The notes under the pieces: generated by a model
Told to the model about the DNA's origin: nothing
Seen by the model: only the letters and a program-made list of their open reading frames with translations
Databases searched by the model: none
Shown: positions 18,009 through 27,674 of the stretch, piece after piece
Numbering within the stretch: position 1 is the first letter of the stretch
How the letters are laid out: each line of letters begins with the position of its first letter
Made by a program: the position numbers and the translations under genes
Source: Flavobacterium sp.
Lineage (GTDB): Bacteria > Bacteroidota > Bacteroidia > Flavobacteriales > Flavobacteriaceae
Reading direction: 5' to 3'
Assembly: GCA_014379405.1 (NCBI GenBank)
Contig: JACMLU010000018.1
Span: forward strand, 1-64,000
DNA: 64,000 nucleotides

Positions 18009-18032
18009 CACAAAGACGCCAAGTCACAAAGC
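18009..18032. repeat. Three-unit 8-bp tandem repeat (CRCNAAGN type), copy 1
   Basis: Three octamers, CACAAAGA, CGCCAAGT and CACAAAGC, run without gaps and end 1 bp before the aroA stop codon (TAA on the minus strand, 18034-18036). A matching array, CGCTAAGA, CGCTAAGG, CGCAAAGC, is at 43871-43894. Such octamer arrays are scattered between genes in many Bacteroidota and their role is unknown. Confidence 0.7.
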
Positions 18033-18033
18033 T

Positions 18034-19260
18034 TTATATTTCAGAAATTTGAAAGTCAAGATTTTCCAAATCCTTCCAAAAATCAGGATAAGATTTCGAA
18101 ACCACTTCGGCATTTTCGATAATGATTGGCACTTTCAAAGCCAAAGGAGCGAATGCCATTGCCATCCTGTGGTCGTTATAAGTAGCAATTTTTACATTAT
18201 TATTAATCTCTTCTGAAGCGACAAGAGTCAAACTATCATTCGTCACCGAAATATTGGCTCCCAATTTTGTCAATTCAATTTGAAGTGCTTCAAGCCTATC
18301 GGTTTCTTTAATTTTCAGGGTGTGAAGTCCTGTCAAATGACAACCAATTCCCAACCCAAGACAAGTTACCACAATAGTTTGGGCAATATCTGGTGTATTG
18401 TTTAAATCGAAGTTAACGGATTCAAAATTAAAGTTAGGTTTCTTAACCAGCGTTACTTTATTTTCTTCAAAACGAGTCTCTACTCCCATTTTGGAATATA
18501 TTTCGACCAAAGCTGAATCACCTTGCAAACTCGTTTCTTTATAACTGCTCAATGAAATAGAAGCTTCATTGGACAAAGCGGCCAAACTGAAAAAGTAAGA
18601 TGCAGAACTCCAGTCGGATTCCACTGTTAAAGTTTGTGATTTCGGGTCTGTTGTTAATGGTTTGACTGTAATGGTATTGCCTTCAAAATTTGTATCAACA
18701 CCAATTTCATTTAGCAATGCCAAAGTCATTTTGATATAAGGAATGGAAGTAATCTCTCCCACCAAAGTCAATTCGATACCGTTTTGCAATTTCGGTGCAA
18801 CTAACAATAAGGCGGAAATGTATTGGCTGCTCACATTGGCAGGAATACTCACTTTATTGTTTGTTATTTTTTGTCCTTTGATTCGAATAGGCGGATAACC
18901 TTCTTGGTTTTCATAAGAAATTTGCGCTCCTAATTGTTGCAAAGCTTCAACCAAAACTTTTATTGGGCGTTCTTTCATTCTTGGAGAACCAGTCAAAACC
19001 ACTTCGCGACCTTCGTTTACGGCAAAATAAGCTGTAAGAAAACGCATTGCCGTTCCTGCATGATGAATGTCAACTATTTCATCATTCCCTTTCAAGGCTT
19101 TTTGCATTACTTCGCTATCATCAGAATTGGAAGTATTGGCCAAAGTAATATTCGGAAACAAAGCCTGCAACAACAACAGTCTATTGGTTTCGCTCTTTGA
19201 GCCTGTAATTGCAATTTGTGCTTGTAAATCAGATTGGGAAGTTTGTAACAGTAAATTCAT
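18034..19260 (-). CDS. aroA: 3-phosphoshikimate 1-carboxyvinyltransferase (EPSP synthase)
   Basis: EPSP synthase joins shikimate 3-phosphate and phosphoenolpyruvate in aromatic amino acid synthesis. The 408-residue protein is slightly shorter than typical. It has family landmarks GSKSETNRLLLLQALFPN at the start, HHAGTAMRFLTAYFAV, LTGSPRMKERPI and a C-terminal NDHRMAMAFAPLAL. The other aromatic genes lie at 32295-36365 in a separate operon. It probably shares a transcript with the pyrophosphohydrolase gene upstream. Confidence 0.93.
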   Translation of the reverse strand: MNLLLQTSQSDLQAQIAITGSKSETNRLLLLQALFPNITLANTSNSDDSEVMQKALKGNDEIVDIHHAGTAMRFLTAYFAVNEGREVVLTGSPRMKERPIKVLVEALQQLGAQISYENQEGYPPIRIKGQKITNNKVSIPANVSSQYISALLLVAPKLQNGIELTLVGEITSIPYIKMTLALLNEIGVDTNFEGNTITVKPLTTDPKSQTLTVESDWSSASYFFSLAALSNEASISLSSYKETSLQGDSALVEIYSKMGVETRFEENKVTLVKKPNFNFESVNFDLNNTPDIAQTIVVTCLGLGIGCHLTGLHTLKIKETDRLEALQIELTKLGANISVTNDSLTLVASEEINNNVKIATYNDHRMAMAFAPLALKVPIIIENAEVVSKSYPDFWKDLENLDFQISEI

Positions 19261-19265
19261 TGATG

Positions 19266-19376
19266 TAATTATGAGTTATGAATTATGAGTTATGGCTTTT
19301 AGCTTTCTACTCAAATAATTTAGGTGCGCAATTTACTACTACTCATTCACAATTCATAATTCATAACTCATAATTA
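19266..19376. repeat. Large inverted repeat between mazG-like gene and aroA
   Basis: A 23-bp arm (19266-19288, TAATTATGAGTTATG...) is an exact reverse complement of 19354-19376. Extending both arms to 29 bp adds two mismatches. A 65-bp loop separates the 23-bp arms. The right arm ends on the stop codon of the pyrophosphohydrolase gene. The arms themselves consist of repeated TTATGA units. A related TTATGAGTTATGAATT string is at 17891-17906. Transcribed, it would form a long hairpin inside the message. Confidence 0.85.
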
Positions 19377-19700
19377 TTTAAGTTTCTCGTTGTTTTTGTG
19401 ACGGTCTTTATCACGAACTGATTTCAAGTCCATTTTTTTGTCGAAAGCGGCTTGTAAATCAATTCCGGTTTGGTTGGCCAAGCACAAAACCACGAAAACC
19501 ACGTCGGCCAATTCCTCGCCAAGGTCTTTGTTTTTATCGCTTTCTTTTTCGGATTGTTCGCCGTAACGACGAGCGATGATTCGTGCTACTTCGCCTACTT
19601 CTTCTGTAAGTTGGGCCATATTGGTCAATTCGTTGAAGTAACGAACACCGTGTTCTTTAATCCAATTGTCAACTTCGAGTTGGGAGTTTTTTAGGTTCAT
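19374..19700 (-). CDS. MazG-like nucleotide pyrophosphohydrolase
   Basis: This 108-residue protein is a small all-helical pyrophosphohydrolase. The metal-binding pattern EEVGEVARIIARRYGEQ with DLGEELADVVFVVLCLANQ gives the EExxE...ExxD motif of MazG-type enzymes, which cleave non-canonical nucleoside triphosphates. I take the ATG at 19700. An upstream frame extension starts only with TTG. It lies 50 bp downstream of the last DUF3857 gene and 113 bp before aroA, probably co-transcribed. Confidence 0.85.
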   Translation of the reverse strand: MNLKNSQLEVDNWIKEHGVRYFNELTNMAQLTEEVGEVARIIARRYGEQSEKESDKNKDLGEELADVVFVVLCLANQTGIDLQAAFDKKMDLKSVRDKDRHKNNEKLK

Positions 19701-19750
19701 CTGTTTTGCTTTTTTAAAACCCAAAGATATTTATTCTAAAATTTGATTCC

Positions 19751-21742
19751 CTAAATTTTCTTCAAAACAATTTTCTCATTTTCCTTGTCAATCATTTGTT
19801 GATAGAATTTCTTCAAAACATCATAATAGTCTGAAGAAACAATTTCTTTGTTTATCTCTTTTGAAATTGCGATTTGAATTTTATTGCCCGAAGTTGCACA
19901 ATTAAGAATAAATGAACCTACATTCTCTCCTGTTAGAAGTTTTATGGATTTTGGTATTGATTCCACTACATAACCCTCAGGAATATCAATATTCACGTTG
20001 AGTTTTTCTTGTTTTGGATAGCCAAAATAAACAGGGAATTCTCTTTTCTCCTGAACAAAAGGATTCTGGGTTTGAGTGAAAAAAAGTTGTGGATTAATGT
20101 ACATTTTATCACCAATAATCTCACACTCATTATCAGCGGTAAAAGTAAAATTCTCAATCACTGGCTTCGATAAATCTTTACTATTTTCAATGCTATAGTC
20201 GTTTATCTGTATACCTTTTAAATCATTTTCTACTTTTTCGAGATAATTTTGCTCATTTATTCCTGAATATTTTTCTCTAAAAGCAAAAGCTTCATAATTT
20301 GTTCTATGCAATGTATATTTCCCCGAAATCCCCCCTTTACTATCAATTGAAACCATCATATTTATCGCTTTTCTTGATTGAAAGTTAGGCACTAATTTGA
20401 TTTCTTGTGAAGTACCGTCCTGTTTTATCAACCTTCCTGTCCAGTTTATGGTGTATAACGGTATAATGTTTTGTGTTGTATTTTTATTAGATGCGTCGAG
20501 CAAAATTTGTTTGCCCTCAATTTCCACAGCAGCAATTACATAATTAAAAATGGTTCTGTTGGGATAGGTAGGAATACCATTATCCAAAGTACTTAATAAT
20601 ATTGGAGAGGCATTGATTCCTGCATAATTCAACATAGCAATCAAAATAAAGTTGATTTCGGCAGTATTTCCTGTTCCATCGACATATGCTTTTTTCACAC
20701 CTTTGTCAACATAATATCCTCTTTTATTGTTCCAATTCATTTTGTTTTGCACAAATTTGAATACTTTATCTAATCTTTCATTTGGTGATTCTACATTTTT
20801 GAGAATCATTTCTAAATCTTGCATAAAATAATCTCTTTCATCTAATTCTTTTCCAAAATCTTTGTCTTCATAAATAGTTTTGGTCACACCTTCCCATGTA
20901 TTAGAATAATCTTTTACAGGCTCTTGGTAAAATTGGGTTTTTTCTAACTCATGACTTACAGACAAACGATAATTTTCAATATTATCTACAAAAGGCTCTT
21001 CCTTTAGAGCAGGGATATTATAGGCCCTATACTTATTATTGGCCTGTTCAAAATTAACAGTTTCAGATCTCATTACATCAATTTTATTATTGTAACTCAG
21101 AATACCTTGTTCAACTTTGGAGTCAAATTGTAATTCTGAAAACCTTCTGGCAATTGCTTTATAAACAAAGAAACCTGGTATTTCAGTAACATACTCAGAA
21201 TTATTTACCGGTATATATTGCTGGAAATTAAAAACTGGAAATTCGATAATATTTTCTGATTTTAAAACATATTTGAATTCTACAACTGAACCTACTTTTA
21301 CGTTCGGCATTGTAATAGCAGCCTCTTTCCAATATTTATTAATCGAAGTCTTAAAATTGCCTTCACTGTTTAATTTAGTTTTAACAATCTTTCCGTTTTC
21401 AAGATTATAGGTAACACAATCTTTAAATTCGACCAAATCGTCATTGTAATGCTCATAACCAACATAATATGGTACTTTATAATTCGCCCATATCAGACCT
21501 TCTTTTTTATAAATCTTAATTCTAAATGTATTTTCAGTATTGATACTAAATCCATTTTTAGCATCATAAGTAAAAAAAGTTCTGGCTTTATTAAACAATA
21601 TTGCAGCAACTGCGGTTGTATCGACTGGGTGCTTTTTTTCCTCTAATTCAGCAACAGAAACTTTTCCTAGTTTAAATTCTTGGGCATTAATTTTTGATAA
21701 AGTAGCGACTAATAACAAAACAACAAATAATTTAACTTTCAT
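19751..21742 (-). CDS. DUF3857/transglutaminase-like exported protein, third in tandem, catalytic residues lost
   Basis: This 663-residue protein has a signal peptide ending near NAQ at position 21, a DUF3857-type N-terminal beta domain, a transglutaminase-like domain at about 330-425 and a C-terminal beta region. In the transglutaminase core the catalytic Cys position is Thr360 (GTGNTAEIN) and the His position is Tyr401 (FNYVI). Asp416 (LLDAS) is kept, so the fold is probably non-enzymatic. It closely resembles the neighbour at 21747-23759, from which it is 4 bp away. The function is unknown. It is probably a periplasmic or outer-membrane envelope protein. Confidence 0.8.
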   Translation of the reverse strand: MKVKLFVVLLLVATLSKINAQEFKLGKVSVAELEEKKHPVDTTAVAAILFNKARTFFTYDAKNGFSINTENTFRIKIYKKEGLIWANYKVPYYVGYEHYNDDLVEFKDCVTYNLENGKIVKTKLNSEGNFKTSINKYWKEAAITMPNVKVGSVVEFKYVLKSENIIEFPVFNFQQYIPVNNSEYVTEIPGFFVYKAIARRFSELQFDSKVEQGILSYNNKIDVMRSETVNFEQANNKYRAYNIPALKEEPFVDNIENYRLSVSHELEKTQFYQEPVKDYSNTWEGVTKTIYEDKDFGKELDERDYFMQDLEMILKNVESPNERLDKVFKFVQNKMNWNNKRGYYVDKGVKKAYVDGTGNTAEINFILIAMLNYAGINASPILLSTLDNGIPTYPNRTIFNYVIAAVEIEGKQILLDASNKNTTQNIIPLYTINWTGRLIKQDGTSQEIKLVPNFQSRKAINMMVSIDSKGGISGKYTLHRTNYEAFAFREKYSGINEQNYLEKVENDLKGIQINDYSIENSKDLSKPVIENFTFTADNECEIIGDKMYINPQLFFTQTQNPFVQEKREFPVYFGYPKQEKLNVNIDIPEGYVVESIPKSIKLLTGENVGSFILNCATSGNKIQIAISKEINKEIVSSDYYDVLKKFYQQMIDKENEKIVLKKI

Positions 21743-21746
21743 ATGA

Positions 21747-23759
21747 TTAAATCTTTTTAAGAACTATTTTTTCGTTTTGCTTATCAGTCATTTGTTGGTA
21801 GAAATCTTTTAAAACAGGATAAAAATCTGCCTGAACAATAGAAGTATTTATGTCTTTTGTGATTACTATTTGGATAATGCTTCCATTATTGGCAATCATA
21901 TATTTAAATGCTCCTACATTCTCTCCTGTGGCAATATTTATGGGTTGCGGCATAGAATCCACGACATATCCCTCTGGAATATTGATGTTGATATTGTATT
22001 TTTCCTGTGTTGGATAACCAAAATCCACTGGATATTCCCTCACTTCTTGTTTAAAGGGATTTTCCTTGGCAACCAAGTATAACATTGGAGAGAGATATAT
22101 TTTATCATTAATAATCTCTATATCTTTTGTGTCTTTAAAAGCAAAGGTTTCAACAATTGGATTCGACAAATCCAGCTCGTTATCCCTTACATAATCACTT
22201 ATCTCGATGTCATTGTAGTTGTTTTCCAATTTTTCTAAGTAACTATCCTTAGTTGTTGCCAAATTTTGTTTTCTAAACCCTAATGCTTCGTGATTCGTAA
22301 ACTGTTTTCTTAATTTCCCTTCTGCTGAACCATCATTTTTCAAAATAACATTCATATTTGTAGACTCTATTGAAAGTTTTTTCGGCATTAAATCCACTAC
22401 GGTTGATGTTCCGTCTTTACGAATCAATCTTCCCATCCAGTTTAAATCCCGCAATGGCAAAATATTGGGTTCTGAATATTTCTCGGTAGCGTCCAACAAT
22501 ATCAATCCTTCTGGGGTTTCAACCGCAGCTATTACACAGTTGAAAGCATTCCTGCTTGGAAAAAAACTAATTCCATTATCGCGAGTACTTACCAAGACTG
22601 GATTGGCATTCAGTCCTGCATAACGTAACATTGCGGTAAGCATTAAATTGATTTCGGCTGTATTGCCTGTCTTCGTTTTATAAGCTGTTTTTACGCCGTC
22701 ATTACAAGAATATCCTTTAAAATTATTCCATTTTACAGTATTTTTTACATAATTAAATAGTGCTGAAATTTTTTCTGGCATAGTATTTAATCCAGTCAAT
22801 AATTTATTGACATCATCTTCAAAATAGCCTGTTTTATTTAGTTCTGGTCCAAAATCATCATAATCATATATGGCTTTAACCACAGATTCCCAATCAGTTG
22901 AATAATACTTTATAGGTGTGCCAGGGAAATTTTTTAAAGACAATTCGTGGGAAATACTGGAAGTATAATTATCGATATTGTTTACATAAGCCTCCTCTTT
23001 CATGGCTGGCAAATTCTTGCCCAAATAAGTGGTTTTGGTTTCATCAAATTCTATCTTGTCTTGCGAAAATTGAGTTTTTACAATATCCCAACCTATTCGT
23101 TCTTTACTGTTGATAACAATTGAAGCCCTGTTTTTCTCGACAGTCCTGGCAATTGATACATATCCTTTCTGGTTACTTTTATATTCGTAGTACTCCGGGA
23201 TATAAGTTATGAGTTCCGAATAGTTTACTGGAATACTGGTTTGAAAATCCCAATCTCTCAAGAAACTAACTATGCTTGTTTTTATGGTGTATCCAAATTC
23301 GATGACAGAACCCTCTTTAACATTGGGCATTGCGATTTTTTTTTGGCCCCAATATTTGTTTATTTTTTCAATAAACTCCCCGTCACTCTTCAATTTTGTT
23401 TTTTCTATTTTCCCTCCAACTAAATTATAGGTTATAGCATCCGAAAAAGAAACGCTTTCATTTAGGCTATTATCCAAATAATACCGAACTTCTTGGTTTG
23501 CCCATTCGTAACCTTCTTTCTTGTATATTTTGATTCGCGTTTTAACGGAGGTAACAACTTGAAAACCCTCATTTTCATTATATATAAATTTAACTTCTCC
23601 TTTTTTAAATAATATCGCCGCAACTGCCGAAGGATCTTTTGGATGCTCTTTCTCTTCCAATTCGGCAATGGAAACTTTTCCTAATTTGAATTCTTGGGCA
23701 TAGGTACTCGAACAGAAAAATGCGAAAAATAAAATAATCGCCAGTAGGTTAGTTTTCAT
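21747..23759 (-). CDS. DUF3857/transglutaminase-like exported protein, second in tandem, catalytic residues lost
   Basis: This 670-residue protein has the same plan as its downstream paralogue: a signal peptide, then QEFKLGKVSIAELEEKEHP, which is nearly the same in both, a DUF3857-like domain, and a transglutaminase-like core. Here the Cys position is Thr367 (GNTAEIN), the His position is Cys408 (FNCVI) and the Asp is Asp423 (LLDAT). The loss of the same catalytic pair in both paralogues shows that the ancestor of the pair had already lost activity, or that the group never needed it. It sits 9 bp after the first gene of the set. Confidence 0.8.
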   Translation of the reverse strand: MKTNLLAIILFFAFFCSSTYAQEFKLGKVSIAELEEKEHPKDPSAVAAILFKKGEVKFIYNENEGFQVVTSVKTRIKIYKKEGYEWANQEVRYYLDNSLNESVSFSDAITYNLVGGKIEKTKLKSDGEFIEKINKYWGQKKIAMPNVKEGSVIEFGYTIKTSIVSFLRDWDFQTSIPVNYSELITYIPEYYEYKSNQKGYVSIARTVEKNRASIVINSKERIGWDIVKTQFSQDKIEFDETKTTYLGKNLPAMKEEAYVNNIDNYTSSISHELSLKNFPGTPIKYYSTDWESVVKAIYDYDDFGPELNKTGYFEDDVNKLLTGLNTMPEKISALFNYVKNTVKWNNFKGYSCNDGVKTAYKTKTGNTAEINLMLTAMLRYAGLNANPVLVSTRDNGISFFPSRNAFNCVIAAVETPEGLILLDATEKYSEPNILPLRDLNWMGRLIRKDGTSTVVDLMPKKLSIESTNMNVILKNDGSAEGKLRKQFTNHEALGFRKQNLATTKDSYLEKLENNYNDIEISDYVRDNELDLSNPIVETFAFKDTKDIEIINDKIYLSPMLYLVAKENPFKQEVREYPVDFGYPTQEKYNININIPEGYVVDSMPQPINIATGENVGAFKYMIANNGSIIQIVITKDINTSIVQADFYPVLKDFYQQMTDKQNEKIVLKKI

Positions 23760-23768
23760 TGGATTTGG

Positions 23769-25670
23769 TTATTTTGTTAAAATTATTTTGGCATTGTCGT
23801 TTCTAGAAATTTGTTCCATAAAAAGACGGTATTCATCGTATTCCGTATTTTTGTAAGATCCTTTTTTGATAAAAATGGAACGTTTATAAATCAAGTTGTT
23901 GTTGTCTTTTTTCGTGATTTCAGTTTTGTATTCCCCGAATTTAGTATTTAATTCAAAATTTTGAGGTAAAGATTCCATCGTAAAACCCGCTGGAAGACTA
24001 ACTGAAATTTCATCCGTATCATAATAGCCTCGTTGAATTTCAAAGGGAGTTTTTCGGTTTCTAATTCTCTTTACACTTCCTGTGTATTGATTGTAAGCAT
24101 TGATAACAAAAATCATTTTCCCGTTCGAAATTTTCCCGTAGTTATCGGCAGAAATTTCCATGTTTTCAGTAAAACTCACTTTTTCCTTATCATTGGAAAA
24201 TGTTGTTTTATTGATTTTCAAATTGCTGATATTGTCCCAATACTCTTTATAATGCGCCTCCTGTTCTGTCGGTGGTGTAGTTTCTATATGAAATCTACCG
24301 TATTGCGAACCCTCTGAAACCATTGAAATTGCTCCTGAAAATTTACCGCTATCATCCAAAGAATACTTGCCTTTATTGACTTGGGCATTATCTTTATTTT
24401 CATATTTTTTGGTCCTGATAATCTCTCCCCCGTCTGGTTTTATAACCAAAACATCCCTGTCATCCGTAAAATTGGCTTGATATCCAAAAGGATCATCCTG
24501 GCTGGTACATTCCAAAAACACGTAATTATCCCCGTTTGGAATTGTCAAAATAACGTGATTGCCTTGAATGGAAAAAAAATCAGACCTGATATTTCTTTTA
24601 TCTTTACTACCATATAATTCGGTATAATATGACGGAACGTCAACTGCGTTTAAAAGTGCTCTTGTGTAATTTGAAAGAGCCTTGCAATCTCCATAACCCA
24701 ATCGGTCCACATCATCTGCCAACATTGGTTTAAAACCGCCAATACCGACTTGAATACCTACATATCTTGATTTTTCTTGCATATATTTATATACAATTTT
24801 TGCTTTCTTGATTGGATCTGTTTCAGTACCAACCAAAGTTTTTATTTTAGCTATGGTTTCTGCAGATAGTTCGACAGTTCCTGTCAATATTTTATCCGAA
24901 AACCATTGTCCATATTCCTTCCAATTTTTCGCATTACCATCAACACCTTCAAGATTAAAATATTCTAATCCCATCATTACTCTTGGGAAAATTTCACTAA
25001 TGTTTGGACTATAATCCTCGTATTTCTGAGCTACAATGCCAGTTGCCGTATAAGACAATTGAGTTGAAGTGTCAATTATTTTAGTTATTTTGAAGTTGGA
25101 AAAATTTAACTCTAACTTTTTGAAACCAAGATTTTCTGGATAATTCACGTTTAAAACGCTTTTTTCAATACTCAAAAGATAATCGTTCAAAGGAAACCAT
25201 GGCGGGATAAATGCTGTTGTAGAGGTTTGAATTTCACTTTCATAAACAATTGTGAATGGATATTGAGTTGGCACGTATTCTAAATATACAACTCTACTGT
25301 CAGAAAAAACAGTTCCTCCACCTGTCACGGATTGATCTCTAAAATCTTTTCTTTTAATTTTTCTTATTTCATTGCCAAATGAATCAAAAACGGTCGCCTG
25401 AATATTTGAAACATTGGTTTTTTTATCATAATTTTCATATGCATCAATCGACTCCATCCCTTTTTCGTTCAGAACAGTTACTATTCTTTTCTCTTTGATA
25501 TTCATATTCCGCTGAGAAGAAATTACAATATCAATCTGGCCCAAACGCACTACTGCATTGGCATTCTGCTTTAAACTATCAGGAATTAATTGGGTAGTGT
25601 ATTCAGTTTTTTGAGCTGAAAGAAGGGTCGTGAAAAATAAGAAAACAAGACAGCAATATTTAAAGTTCAT
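23769..25670 (-). CDS. DUF3857/transglutaminase-like exported protein, first in tandem, catalytic Cys and His kept
   Basis: This 633-residue protein heads the three-gene set. After a signal peptide (through LLSAQ) come a DUF3857 domain and a transglutaminase-like domain. Unlike its two neighbours it keeps Cys329 (GYGDCKALS) and His372 (GNHVIL). The third triad position is Glu387 (FLECTSQ) in place of Asp. It may be a working cysteine peptidase or transglutaminase, or an isopeptide-like enzyme. The substrate is unknown. It is more distant in sequence from the other two than they are from each other. Confidence 0.8.
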   Translation of the reverse strand: MNFKYCCLVFLFFTTLLSAQKTEYTTQLIPDSLKQNANAVVRLGQIDIVISSQRNMNIKEKRIVTVLNEKGMESIDAYENYDKKTNVSNIQATVFDSFGNEIRKIKRKDFRDQSVTGGGTVFSDSRVVYLEYVPTQYPFTIVYESEIQTSTTAFIPPWFPLNDYLLSIEKSVLNVNYPENLGFKKLELNFSNFKITKIIDTSTQLSYTATGIVAQKYEDYSPNISEIFPRVMMGLEYFNLEGVDGNAKNWKEYGQWFSDKILTGTVELSAETIAKIKTLVGTETDPIKKAKIVYKYMQEKSRYVGIQVGIGGFKPMLADDVDRLGYGDCKALSNYTRALLNAVDVPSYYTELYGSKDKRNIRSDFFSIQGNHVILTIPNGDNYVFLECTSQDDPFGYQANFTDDRDVLVIKPDGGEIIRTKKYENKDNAQVNKGKYSLDDSGKFSGAISMVSEGSQYGRFHIETTPPTEQEAHYKEYWDNISNLKINKTTFSNDKEKVSFTENMEISADNYGKISNGKMIFVINAYNQYTGSVKRIRNRKTPFEIQRGYYDTDEISVSLPAGFTMESLPQNFELNTKFGEYKTEITKKDNNNLIYKRSIFIKKGSYKNTEYDEYRLFMEQISRNDNAKIILTK

Positions 25671-25739
25671 CGATATTAATTTAGTTCAGAAATGTAAGAT
25701 AAAATCTGAATAAAAAAAAGTTAATTTCGATATTTAGAA

Positions 25740-27257
25740 TCAATTAATATTGCAATCATTACCTACTAATTTCATTATCACATTATACAACTCTTCCGAC
25801 TCGAAAGGTTTGGATAAATATTTATTTATACCAACAGAATAACAAGCTTCAATAACAGTACCTGTCACAACTGCGGTTAGAGCCACAATTGGGATGTTTT
25901 TTTTGGTCTTATCATCTAATTTTCGGATGATCGAAGAGGCTTCATATCCATCCATTATTGGCATCATTATATCCATCAAAATAAGATCAAAATTTTCATG
26001 AACAACTGCTTCAACAGCCATATTACCATTGTCTACAATAACACAATCAAATTCAAATTTTGACAGTACTTTTTGTATCAAAATTTGATTAATGCGATTA
26101 TCTTCTGCCAAAAGTACTTTTATTCTCCCGACAGGATTAACAGGAATGGCAAAATTATCTTTATTTATATTTGATTTTAAGCCAACCGTGTTAGAATTTC
26201 CCTTGGCAAAAGGTAAGTTTACTATGAATTTTGTCCCTTGATGAAGTTTACTTTTCACCTGAATTTCACCGTTCATAATATTGATGATTTTTTTGATGAT
26301 TGTCAGCCCCAATCCTGTACCACCATATTTTCTGGCAGTATCATTGCTTACTTGAATGAATGGATCAAAAATAGTATCTATCTTATCTGATGGGATTCCT
26401 ATTCCAGAATCTTTTACTGTCACTTTTATATGATCGAATCCTGCTTCTTCTTTATCAAACTTAATTTTCAATCTAATTCTACCTTTTACAGGAGTAAATT
26501 TAACCGCATTACTAATCAAATTAAATAATATTTGAGAAATTCGAATAGAATCGCCATTGAGTATTGGAGGTACTTTTTTATCGATCGAAATTTTAAAATC
26601 TATTTCTTTTCCTTGTATCTTACTGGAAAAAGTATCAAAAATAAGCTGTGTAAGTTTTGATAAATTGAAGGGTCTTTCATAAAGTGTAATTTGTCCCGAT
26701 TCAATTTTTGCCAAATCCAAAATATCATTGATAATCACCAATAGAATGTCTCCTGATATCTTTATGTAATCCAACTGCTTTTTGCTTTCTTCATCCAAAG
26801 AAGAATTTCCCAACAATAAATCCGTAAAACCCAAAATACCATTTAACGGTGTACGGATTTCATGACTCATACTCGACAAGAATTCGTCTCTTGCCATCGC
26901 TAATTGCTCGGAGCGTTCCTTTTCCTCGACCAATTTTTTATTTATGGTTTCCAATAAATTTTTAGAAACCATAACCGCTTTTAATTCTTCAATATAGGTG
27001 TTAAATCCCATACAGAAAACATCTAATTCATCCTGGGCATCCGAAATTGGCAAATAATTAAAAAAATCACCCGCATAACAATTTGACATATGTTCAATGA
27101 TAACATCTGTCCTGTTCTTTTTAGATTCTATTTTATCAGCCAAAAAAAGCAATTCTTTATGAACATCATCCAAACTGTCTCCATTTGTAAGTTGTTCCTG
27201 AAACTCATCTTCATTGATTGAACGAACCAAAACTAATATCTCTTCTAGTTTAGTCAT
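25740..27257 (-). CDS. Soluble hybrid histidine kinase-response regulator
   Basis: This 505-residue protein has no transmembrane segment. The N-terminal ~105 residues have no recognised sensor domain. A coiled coil (about 100-122) leads to HisKA with phospho-acceptor His132 (SMSHEIRTPLNG). HATPase follows (Asn250, DSGIGIP at 283-289, GGTGLGLTI at 312-320). A receiver domain closes the protein at about 380-500, with Asp429 (LILMDIMMP) and Lys483 (LSKPF). No output domain is attached, so the signal probably goes to a separate phosphotransfer protein. It is the last gene of an operon with two small proteins and an alpha-oxoamine synthase fusion, 21 bp behind the gene before it. Confidence 0.9.
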   Translation of the reverse strand: MTKLEEILVLVRSINEDEFQEQLTNGDSLDDVHKELLFLADKIESKKNRTDVIIEHMSNCYAGDFFNYLPISDAQDELDVFCMGFNTYIEELKAVMVSKNLLETINKKLVEEKERSEQLAMARDEFLSSMSHEIRTPLNGILGFTDLLLGNSSLDEESKKQLDYIKISGDILLVIINDILDLAKIESGQITLYERPFNLSKLTQLIFDTFSSKIQGKEIDFKISIDKKVPPILNGDSIRISQILFNLISNAVKFTPVKGRIRLKIKFDKEEAGFDHIKVTVKDSGIGIPSDKIDTIFDPFIQVSNDTARKYGGTGLGLTIIKKIINIMNGEIQVKSKLHQGTKFIVNLPFAKGNSNTVGLKSNINKDNFAIPVNPVGRIKVLLAEDNRINQILIQKVLSKFEFDCVIVDNGNMAVEAVVHENFDLILMDIMMPIMDGYEASSIIRKLDDKTKKNIPIVALTAVVTGTVIEACYSVGINKYLSKPFESEELYNVIMKLVGNDCNIN

Positions 27258-27278
27258 TTAATTTCTCCTTTTATTATT

Positions 27279-27662
27279 TTAGTTTTTCCGTTCTTTAATC
27301 TCATTGAGCCAATTTACAGCATCGGTTTCTGAGGAAAATATTTCAACAGGAATTTTTCGATTTTTCATCCGATTAAAACCTTTTACCATAAATTTCATTA
27401 AATGGGAATTTACAATCATAGCACAAGCATGCAAAAATTCCTCGCCATTTTCATCGATGTATTTCTTGGCTTCATCAGAGGTGTCTTTTAGGTTTCTGAG
27501 ATCCATACACCAATATTGATGTTGATTATTTGATATACTGTGCCTTAATTCTATTGCACTTTTAGCCTCTTCCAAGGTCATATGAGTAGGCCTTTTAAAA
27601 ACACTAAATAGTATCCCGTTATCAATCCAGAGTTTATAATTCTCATTTTCAATCATTGTCAT
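27279..27662 (-). CDS. Small SpoIIAA/STAS-like protein, copy B
   Basis: This 127-residue protein (or 125, if the ATG at 27656 is used) is paralogous to its upstream neighbour. Both share an ISNN-x2-x-QYWCxD block (RHSISNNQHQYWCMDLR here), an alternation of strands and helices, and a C-terminal AVNWLNEIKE-type helix. The fold prediction is STAS/SpoIIAA-like, from general resemblance only. I cannot place it in a named family. It lies between its paralogue (12 bp) and the hybrid kinase (21 bp), so it could link the kinase to the enzyme. Confidence 0.65.
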   Translation of the reverse strand: MTMIENENYKLWIDNGILFSVFKRPTHMTLEEAKSAIELRHSISNNQHQYWCMDLRNLKDTSDEAKKYIDENGEEFLHACAMIVNSHLMKFMVKGFNRMKNRKIPVEIFSSETDAVNWLNEIKERKN

Positions 27663-27674
27663 TATTCAATAGTA

